From Euzebya pacifica (GTDB lineage Bacteria > Actinomycetota > Nitriliruptoria > Euzebyales > Euzebyaceae): a stretch of 64,000 nucleotides of DNA. The stretch is from contig NZ_CP031165.1 in NCBI RefSeq assembly GCF_003344865.1, forward strand, positions 4,903,910 through 4,967,909. Direction: 5' to 3'. Positions 58,903 to 64,000 of the stretch are shown piece by piece. Under the pieces are notes generated by a model. That model was not told the origin of the DNA. It made no database searches and saw nothing but the letters and a program-made list of their open reading frames with translations. Numbering within the stretch: the first letter of the stretch is position 1; every line of letters starts with the position of its first letter. The position numbers and the translations under genes were made by a program.

Positions 58903-58923
58903 ACTGCAACGGAACTGCAATCG
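58903..58923. repeat. 21-bp repeat near the right island end
   Basis: Exact second copy of the sequence at 45970-45990, 69 bp inside the tRNA-linked end of the island, in the same orientation. Confidence 0.6.
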
Positions 58924-58991
58924 GGAGATCAAGGACCAGCAGCACGGGCCGACCAACGACGCCCGAACGCCGTTCTGGCCTGCGGTTTCGT

Positions 58992-59038
58992 GTGGAGCCG
59001 GGTCGGGGAATCGAACCCCGGACCTATTCATTACGAGT
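58992..59038 (-). repeat. 47-bp repeat within tRNA-Thr (att-like, tRNA side)
   Basis: The copy lying within the intact tRNA gene. It is identical to 45791-45837 and together they delimit a 13.2-kb segment. Confidence 0.85.
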
Positions 59039-59068
59039 GAATCGCTCTGCCGACTGAGCTAACCCGGC
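58993..59068 (-). tRNA. tRNA-Thr (anticodon CGT)
   Basis: A 76-nt tRNA including an encoded CCA. The acceptor stem pairs GCCGGGT with ACCCGGC, the discriminator is T, the D-arm is GCTCAGTCGGCAGAGC, the anticodon stem pairs ATTCA with TGAAT around the loop CTCGTAA (anticodon CGT, reading ACG), and the T-arm pairs CCGGG with CCCGG around TTCGATT. All arms are intact. It serves as a probable integration site, its 3' half being repeated at 45791 and in degenerate form at 33051. Confidence 0.95.
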
Positions 59069-59251
59069 TGGGGCCCAGCGCGCTGGGCGGACGATCAGGG
59101 TAGCGGGCCACCGCGGATCGGGCCAGTTGACCGGGCGGGCCGCTCACGACGGCTGGGCCGACCCTCCGCCACGTGCAGGAGTTCGTTGTGTCAACGGCGA
59201 AATACCTCGTGCACGAGGCCATTCCCGTCACCGAGCCGAACGGACCACGCC

Positions 59252-60295
59252 ATGGACGCAAGCCGCCCCATCCCCACCCTCAGCCGACGAGGGATGCTCG
59301 GCGCCAGCACCAGCGCTGCGGCTGCGGTTGCACTCGGCGGCGGTCGTGCCCAGGCCAACGAAGTCGACCCGCCCGAGTGCGTCGAGCCCGATCCGGACGC
59401 GAACCTCACCGACGACGTCGGCACCAACCTTCCGCCCAGCCGCATCGGCGTGCAGACCTACTCCGTCAACGACCAGATCAGCAGCCTGGGCCTCGGCCCG
59501 GTCCTGACCGCCCTCGCCGAGATCGGCTACCGCGGGGTGGAGTTCGCCGGCCTGGGAGGCGCCACCGCCGACGAGGCCCGGACGATGCTCGACGACCTCG
59601 GCATGCACCCGGTCGGCCAGCACGCCGGCATGGACAACGCGTCCCTCCAGACCGCCGTGGCCCTCGGCCTGCCCCACACCGGCATCAGCCTCATCACCAA
59701 CATCCACGGTGCCCACACCGAGGCCTGGAAGCAGACCGCCGAGGAGTTCAACGCCTTCGGCGCCCAGTGCACCGCCGAGGGCGTGAAGTTCTACGTCCAC
59801 ATGCACCCCGAGCCCTACACCCCGGTCCTGGACTCCCCCGGCAACCTCGCGCTCGACGTCCTCCTCGCCCACACCGACCCCGAGCTCGTCTTCTTCGAGA
59901 TGGACCTCTACTGGGCCTACTTCACGGCGATGTCCGCCCAAGGCCTGCTGTTCGACCCCGTCGAATTCGTCCTGCCCGCCCCCGAGCGGTTCCCGATCTT
60001 CCACGTCAAGGACGGCCGGGCGCTGGCCAACGAGCAGGTCGCCGGCCAGCAGGTCACGCCGATGAACGTCACTCACGCCCCCTACCCCATGGACGGGATC
60101 TGCGACGTCGGGCAGGGCGACGTGCCCTTCAAGGACTTCTTCGGCAAGCTCGCCGAGGTCAGCGACCTCGCCGGGCACGAGCTGGTCTGGGAGCGCGACA
60201 CCGCCAGCAACCACCCCCGTGGTTCCCTCGCGTCGGCCCGCGCGAGCTACCTGATGATGCGCCACGACCACATGGGGGCACCCAGCCTGTACTGA
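59252..60295 (+). CDS. Tat-exported sugar phosphate isomerase/epimerase-like protein
   Basis: A 347-residue TIM-barrel protein of the xylose isomerase-like family. A twin-arginine signal is at the N-terminus (LSRRGMLGAS followed by an alanine-rich hydrophobic run and AQAN). The barrel begins RIGVQTYSVNDQI and continues GYRGVEFAGLGGATADEART, KFYVHMHPEPYTP, FFEMDLYWAYF and FHVKDGR, carrying the usual metal ligands E, D, H and E. Exported relatives act on carbohydrate derivatives; the substrate is unknown. The ATG at 59252 is preferred as it places the Tat motif at the normal distance. Confidence 0.82.
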   Translation: MDASRPIPTLSRRGMLGASTSAAAAVALGGGRAQANEVDPPECVEPDPDANLTDDVGTNLPPSRIGVQTYSVNDQISSLGLGPVLTALAEIGYRGVEFAGLGGATADEARTMLDDLGMHPVGQHAGMDNASLQTAVALGLPHTGISLITNIHGAHTEAWKQTAEEFNAFGAQCTAEGVKFYVHMHPEPYTPVLDSPGNLALDVLLAHTDPELVFFEMDLYWAYFTAMSAQGLLFDPVEFVLPAPERFPIFHVKDGRALANEQVAGQQVTPMNVTHAPYPMDGICDVGQGDVPFKDFFGKLAEVSDLAGHELVWERDTASNHPRGSLASARASYLMMRHDHMGAPSLY

Positions 60296-60469
60296 TCCCG
60301 GCGCCCGACACCGACGGACCGGCCGGGACCGGGACCGACGGACCGGCCAGGCCCGGCCCGACCCGGCGCGTGGTTTTGGTCACCTCGGCCAGCCACCCGG
60401 CCGAGCTGCACACAACGGCCCGGGATGGGTGCACCTCGGACGACAGGCCGGCCGAGCTGCACAACTCAT

Positions 60470-60570
60470 GACCGGGCGACCCACGAGACCGGGCGACCCA
60501 CGAGACCGGGCGACCCACGAGGCCGGGCGACCCACGAGACCGGGCGACCCACGAGACCGGGCGACCCACA
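60470..60570. repeat. 17-bp tandem repeat, six copies
   Basis: Unit GACCGGGCGACCCACGA repeated six times in direct contact. The fourth copy starts GGCC and the last is one base short and altered. It lies in the 350-bp gap (60296-60648) after the isomerase-like gene, which holds no gene. Adjacent sequence also repeats a GGCCGAGCTGCACA motif. Confidence 0.9.
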
Positions 60571-60648
60571 CACCCGCCCGGCCGACGAGCAACCCGGTGG
60601 CGGGCCCAAAATGTGTCGAAATCACCGTCCTCGGGAAGGAAAATCGGC

Positions 60649-61317
60649 ATGACTCCGACACGCACCCTCGCCGTCTATCCCGATCAGCCCTCGGCCACGC
60701 GGGCCAAGGAAGCTGTGACCGCCATCGCCGGTCCCGACGCCGTGCACGTCGAGGAGGCTGCCGACGTTGCGGCGTCGAAGGTCGCCGAGGAACAGGCCGA
60801 ATCCCGCCACGCCGGCCCCATGCCCGCGACGCCCCCGATGACCGGCCAGGCCGCCAAGTCCTCGACGTTCTTCGCGCTGGTCGGCGGGGCGATCGGTGCC
60901 GCCCTGCTGCTGCCCGTCGCGTTCTTCGGGTGGGGGGATGCCGACCTGGGCACCCGCATCTTCTTCGCGCTGTTCATCGGTGCCGCCGCCGGTTCGACGT
61001 TCGGCTGGCTGGCCGGCGGGTACCTGGGTGCAACCGTGTCCACCAAGCCGCTCGCCGTCGAGCGCGGCTGGATCCTGCGAGTGGATTCCACCGACCAGGA
61101 GATCGTCCAGGCCCTGCGCTCGGAGGGTCCGCTGCGGATCGACCTGACCGACGACGTCGGCAACCTGTACGAGACCGACATGGCTGAGGAGTACGACGCC
61201 GAGGGCATGATCAACCGCCTCGGCCGTGCCTACGCCGGCCACGACCACCCCGACGAGCTGACCGACCAGCGACGCGTCCGCGGTCCGGCGGTCGACGGCC
61301 CCTCAGTCGACAAGTAG
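60649..61317 (+). CDS. Membrane protein of unknown function, stress-protein-like
   Basis: A 222-residue protein. The first 60 residues form a soluble ferredoxin-like region (RTLAVYPDQPSATRAKEAVT, AIAGPDAVHVEEAADV). Two glycine-rich membrane helices follow (FFALVGGAIGAALLLPVAFF and FFALFIGAAAGSTFGWLAGG), and a C-terminal soluble part is rich in acidic residues (LRIDLTDDVGNLYETDMAEE). This layout resembles general-stress membrane proteins of actinobacteria. GGGAAGGA lies before the ATG, which is preferred to one 36 bp upstream. Role unknown. Confidence 0.65.
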   Translation: MTPTRTLAVYPDQPSATRAKEAVTAIAGPDAVHVEEAADVAASKVAEEQAESRHAGPMPATPPMTGQAAKSSTFFALVGGAIGAALLLPVAFFGWGDADLGTRIFFALFIGAAAGSTFGWLAGGYLGATVSTKPLAVERGWILRVDSTDQEIVQALRSEGPLRIDLTDDVGNLYETDMAEEYDAEGMINRLGRAYAGHDHPDELTDQRRVRGPAVDGPSVDK

Positions 61318-61374
61318 GAGATCGACGAGAAGAGGGCCAAGCGGCCAGTCGAGAGTTCGCGTTCGGCGTCGAGG

Positions 61375-62316
61375 TCACTCGGCGCCGAACAGCATGTCGA
61401 GATACCGCTGCGCGGTGGGCTGCGGTTCGTGGTTGGCCAGGCCCGGCATCGGGTTGACCTCGATGATCACGCCACCGTCGCCATCCACGTCCGGGACGAT
61501 CAGGTCGACGCCCAGCACGGGCGCGCCGACCGCCCGGGCCGCACGACACGCGGTCTCGACCGACGAGGGGTGCAGCCGATCGGTGACGTCGGTGATCGTG
61601 CCGCCGGTGTGCACGTTGGCGGTGCGTCGCAGCACGACACGGCGACCGTCGTCGAGCACGTCGTCGAGGGACGTCCCCTGCCCCGCCAGGACATCGAGGG
61701 TCCGATCGTCCAGGGGCACCTCGATCCCACCCTCCCGCTCGCGCCGCTCGGCGTTCAGGGCCTCGGCGAGGTGCCCCAGGGTCCGTGTCCCGTCGCCGAC
61801 CACGACCGGGGGACGGCGGACCGACGCCGCGACCACGCTGCCGTCGATGACCAGCACGCGGAGGTCCTCGCCCTCGACCATCTCCTCGGCGAGGACGGTT
61901 TCGTGATGGCGTCTGGCGACCTCGACGGCCTCGTGCAGGCCGGCCACGTCCGCCACGCCGACCGTGACACCCTCCCCACCCTCGCCACGGGCCGGTTTGA
62001 CGACGACCGTGCCGTGCTGGCGGAGGAACGTCTCGTCGGTGGCGTCGTCGGCGATCACGTGACCGGCCGGCAGGGGCAGCCCAGCGGCTGACAGGACCCG
62101 TCGGCTGGCGACCTTGTGCTCGCAGCGAAAGTAGCTGACGGCGGGCAGGCGCTGCGACAACGACTGGATGACGACCTCCTCCCGCATGCCGTCACCGATC
62201 CGCAGCTCGCCGAGCTCCGGGTCGAGCACCTCGACGTCCAGGCCGCGTCGCAACGCTTCGTCGACGATGATCGTCGTGTAGCGGTTGCACCGGTCGTACC
62301 CGGTCGGCCGGGTCAC
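61375..62316 (-). CDS. ATP-grasp ligase (cyanophycin synthetase/GshF-like)
   Basis: ATP-grasp enzyme of 313 aa. The nucleotide-binding part includes TVVVKPARGEGGEGVTVGVA and AEEMVEGEDLRVLVIDGSVV. The C-terminal half has RRTANVHTGGTITDVTDRLH, a signature of CphA and the glutathione synthetase half of GshF, and the metal-binding VIIEVNPMPGLANH. It joins an amino group to a carboxyl via an acyl phosphate. The start overlaps the amidotransferase stop by 4 bp (GTGA). With the glutamate-cysteine ligase-like gene divergent nearby, a gamma-glutamyl peptide is a reasonable product. Confidence 0.85.
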   Translation of the reverse strand: MTRPTGYDRCNRYTTIIVDEALRRGLDVEVLDPELGELRIGDGMREEVVIQSLSQRLPAVSYFRCEHKVASRRVLSAAGLPLPAGHVIADDATDETFLRQHGTVVVKPARGEGGEGVTVGVADVAGLHEAVEVARRHHETVLAEEMVEGEDLRVLVIDGSVVAASVRRPPVVVGDGTRTLGHLAEALNAERREREGGIEVPLDDRTLDVLAGQGTSLDDVLDDGRRVVLRRTANVHTGGTITDVTDRLHPSSVETACRAARAVGAPVLGVDLIVPDVDGDGGVIIEVNPMPGLANHEPQPTAQRYLDMLFGAE

Positions 62317-63053
62317 GCGGCCCGCTCCGCGTGGTGCTCCATCGCCTCGTCCACCAGCCATCCGAACAGCTCACCCGAGACCGGATCACCGAACAGCATC
62401 TCGGGGTGCCACTGCACGCCGAGGGCCCGCGGGTTGCCAGCGACCTCGAGGGCCTCCGCGACGTCGCTGTCGTCCCACGCCACCACCGACAACCCCTCGC
62501 CGGTGGCGTCCACGCCCTGGTGGTGAAGGCTGTTGACGGCGATGTCGGTCCCCACCAGACCAGCCAGGAGGGTGCCCTCCTCGACCCGCACCTCGTGCGT
62601 GCCCTTTGCCCAGGACATGGGCTCCATGTGCAAGCGGTCCTCCGGGTCGGCGAGGTGCTGGTGCAGCGTGCCGTTGCGGGCGACGTTCAGCACCTGCATG
62701 CCCCGGCAGATGAAGAGGGACGGAAGCTGCTGCTCCAGCGCGGCGGTGGCGACGGCGAGCTCGAAGGCATCACGTTCCTGGTTGACCCCGTCGGTCTCGG
62801 GTGCCCGCTGGTGGCCGTACATGGATGGATCCATGTCCCCACCGCCGGACATGACGATCCCGTCCAACCGCTCGACGTAGCGGTCGGCCAGCGTCGGCGA
62901 CACGACGGGAAGCAGCACCGGTACGCCGCCGGCTGCCTCCACGCTGTCGACGTAGCTGCGGTCGAGCGCGTCGATCGGCCGTTCGATCTCCAGGGTTCGT
63001 GACATGTGCGTCGACGGGGTGGCGGTGATGCCGATGATCGGTGGTGTGGGCAC
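62313..63053 (-). CDS. Class-I glutamine amidotransferase, gamma-Glu hydrolase (PuuD-like)
   Basis: Peptidase C26-type hydrolase of 246 aa, which removes gamma-glutamyl groups in relatives such as gamma-Glu-GABA hydrolase. The N-terminus PPIIGITATPS, the SGGGDMDPSMYG motif, the catalytic cysteine in LFICRGMQVLN and the histidine/glutamate pair in GVQWHPEMLFGD are all present. The GTG start has GGAG upstream. It overlaps the ATP-grasp gene by 4 bp and is divergent from the glutamate-cysteine ligase-like gene across 71 bp, so the three are probably functionally linked. Confidence 0.87.
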   Translation of the reverse strand: MPTPPIIGITATPSTHMSRTLEIERPIDALDRSYVDSVEAAGGVPVLLPVVSPTLADRYVERLDGIVMSGGGDMDPSMYGHQRAPETDGVNQERDAFELAVATAALEQQLPSLFICRGMQVLNVARNGTLHQHLADPEDRLHMEPMSWAKGTHEVRVEEGTLLAGLVGTDIAVNSLHHQGVDATGEGLSVVAWDDSDVAEALEVAGNPRALGVQWHPEMLFGDPVSGELFGWLVDEAMEHHAERAA

Positions 63054-63124
63054 GTGGGGCTCCTCTCCCTCGATGGTCCAGCGTCGGTGGATAGGCGGCG
63101 GCCCGCCTCGGGTATGGCCTACCC

Positions 63125-64000
63125 ATGCCTGCGACATCTGATTCCCTGACCCTCGGCGTGGAGGAGGAGTTCCTCCTCGTCGACCCCGACGACGGTCGGC
63201 TGGTCCCTCGAGTGGAGGAGGTCATCGCCAACCTCCAGTCCGCGTGGCCGAACCGCATCGAACGTGAGATGAACCGCTGCCAGGTCGAGCTGTCGACCAC
63301 GGTCCATCGGTCGCTCACCGACCTGGAGGCCGAGCTGGTGCTGCGGCGGGAGGACCTGGCCGGCGCCGCCGCTGCTGCCGGGTGTGCCATCCTGCCGACG
63401 GCCACCCACCCGTTCTCCTCGGCCGCGGAGCAGCAGGTCAGGCGGGAGGAACCCCGCTTCGACGCCATGTGGGAGCGCTATCGCCTGATCGCCGAGCAAC
63501 AGGTCGTGTGCGGTGCGCACTTCCACGTCGGGATGGGTGATCGCGACACCGATGTCCGGGTCGCGCGCATCCTGCGTCCGTGGTTGCCGGTGCTGCTGGC
63601 GCTGTCGGCCAACTCGCCCTTCTGGGAGGGACAGGACACCGGCTATGCCTCCTTCCGGTCAGAGGTGTGGCTGCGGTGGCCGACCGCGGGCTTCCCACCG
63701 CCGCTGGACGACGCGGCGGCGTTCGAACGCCATGTCGCCCAGCTGGTCGAGGCCGAGGTCGTGGCCGACTCCAGCTACCTCTACTGGTACCTGCGACCGT
63801 CCATGGTCCATCCCACGCTGGAGTGCCGGGTGGTCGACATCCCGCTCCACACCGAGGACACGGTGACGCTGGCGGGGTTGTACCGAGGTCTGGCTGCTGC
63901 GGCCCTGGACGGTGCGCTGCCCGACCCCGACGTCCCATCGGACCTGCTCGACGCGGCCATGTGGCGTGCCGGCCGCTACGGGCTGCAGGAGCGCCTGCTC
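63125..64000 (+). CDS. Glutamate-cysteine ligase-like carboxylate-amine ligase (GCS2/YbdK), truncated by window end
   Basis: First 292 codons of an enzyme of the GCS2 family (usual length about 370). The start LGVEEEFLLVDPDDGRLVPR is the hallmark ATP/metal motif. REMNRCQVELST carries the substrate glutamate site, and GAHFHVGMGD and LECRVVDIPLHTEDTV close the active site. It forms an amide at the gamma-carboxyl of glutamate or a related acid. The gene runs off the window with no stop. It is divergent from the amidotransferase/ATP-grasp pair. Confidence 0.88.
   Translation, partial: MPATSDSLTLGVEEEFLLVDPDDGRLVPRVEEVIANLQSAWPNRIEREMNRCQVELSTTVHRSLTDLEAELVLRREDLAGAAAAAGCAILPTATHPFSSAAEQQVRREEPRFDAMWERYRLIAEQQVVCGAHFHVGMGDRDTDVRVARILRPWLPVLLALSANSPFWEGQDTGYASFRSEVWLRWPTAGFPPPLDDAAAFERHVAQLVEAEVVADSSYLYWYLRPSMVHPTLECRVVDIPLHTEDTVTLAGLYRGLAAAALDGALPDPDVPSDLLDAAMWRAGRYGLQERLL

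Noticed and set aside
60470-60570. Possible CRISPR array
   Set aside because: The units are directly contiguous with no spacers, only 17 bp long, and no cas gene is present.

Overview
The window is GC-rich (about 70% by eye), gene-dense DNA with the codon and start habits of an actinobacterium: many GTG starts, 4-bp ATGA/GTGA overlaps, a mycothiol-type DinB/maleylpyruvate isomerase protein, AfsR/BTAD and LAL-type LuxR regulators, and a cell-wall-binding-repeat surface protein. That last family together with the general gene content suggests a deep-branching marine-type lineage such as Nitriliruptoria/Euzebyales. This placement is inference and was not tested by any search.

Layout. (1) 0-19 kb holds ordinary accessory and housekeeping genes: two tandem FAD-linked (BBE-like) oxidases with a BTAD-AAA regulator, a MazEF-type toxin-antitoxin pair, a membrane EAL protein with a spoiled GGDEF motif, a LAL LuxR regulator divergent from two RidA genes, a TSUP permease, an aldo/keto reductase, a pterin dehydratase-VOC fusion and an AhpD-like protein. 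(2) 19-28.3 kb is a complete urease locus on the minus strand (OFA-type MFS carrier, ureA, ureB, ureC, an unknown ORF, ureE, ureF, ureG, ureD, urea channel). A GntR regulator converges on it, and matching GTGTAGAC/GTCTACAC sequences lie in both promoter regions. (3) 28.7-33 kb is a surface-protein gene split by an IS256-type element that is itself split by an IS3-type element. Both insertions have clean target duplications, and both broken reading frames can be rejoined exactly. (4) 33.0-33.9 kb is a patchwork of gene tails (unknown, AhpD-like, M20 amidohydrolase, UvrA) next to a degenerate tRNA-Thr 3' end. (5) 34.4-45.2 kb is a metal/peptide-type ABC importer operon ending in a PLP enzyme, followed by a Fur-family regulator, a CDF metal exporter, a sarcosine-oxidase-like flavoenzyme and an M20 amidohydrolase. 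Two copies of a TTGC-N8-GCAA operator mark the two promoters.

(6) 45.8-59.0 kb is the most striking part: a 13-kb segment bounded by a 47-bp perfect direct repeat of the 3' half of tRNA-Thr(CGT), as expected of an integrated island. It carries a chlorophenol-type degradation route: TfdB-like monooxygenase, intradiol dioxygenase, cycloisomerase, dienelactone hydrolase, maleylacetate reductase and 3-oxoadipate-type CoA-transferase, plus a Rieske oxygenase, a DUF3237 protein, and LysR and TetR regulators. Four transcription units share a GGTATTGG-type element about 53-70 bp upstream of their start codons. The island edges hold decayed gene fragments and no integrase.

(7) 59-64 kb has a Tat-exported sugar-isomerase-like protein, a 17-bp tandem repeat, a small membrane protein, and a divergent trio (ATP-grasp ligase, class-I amidotransferase, glutamate-cysteine-ligase-like enzyme, the last cut by the window end) that may handle gamma-glutamyl compounds.
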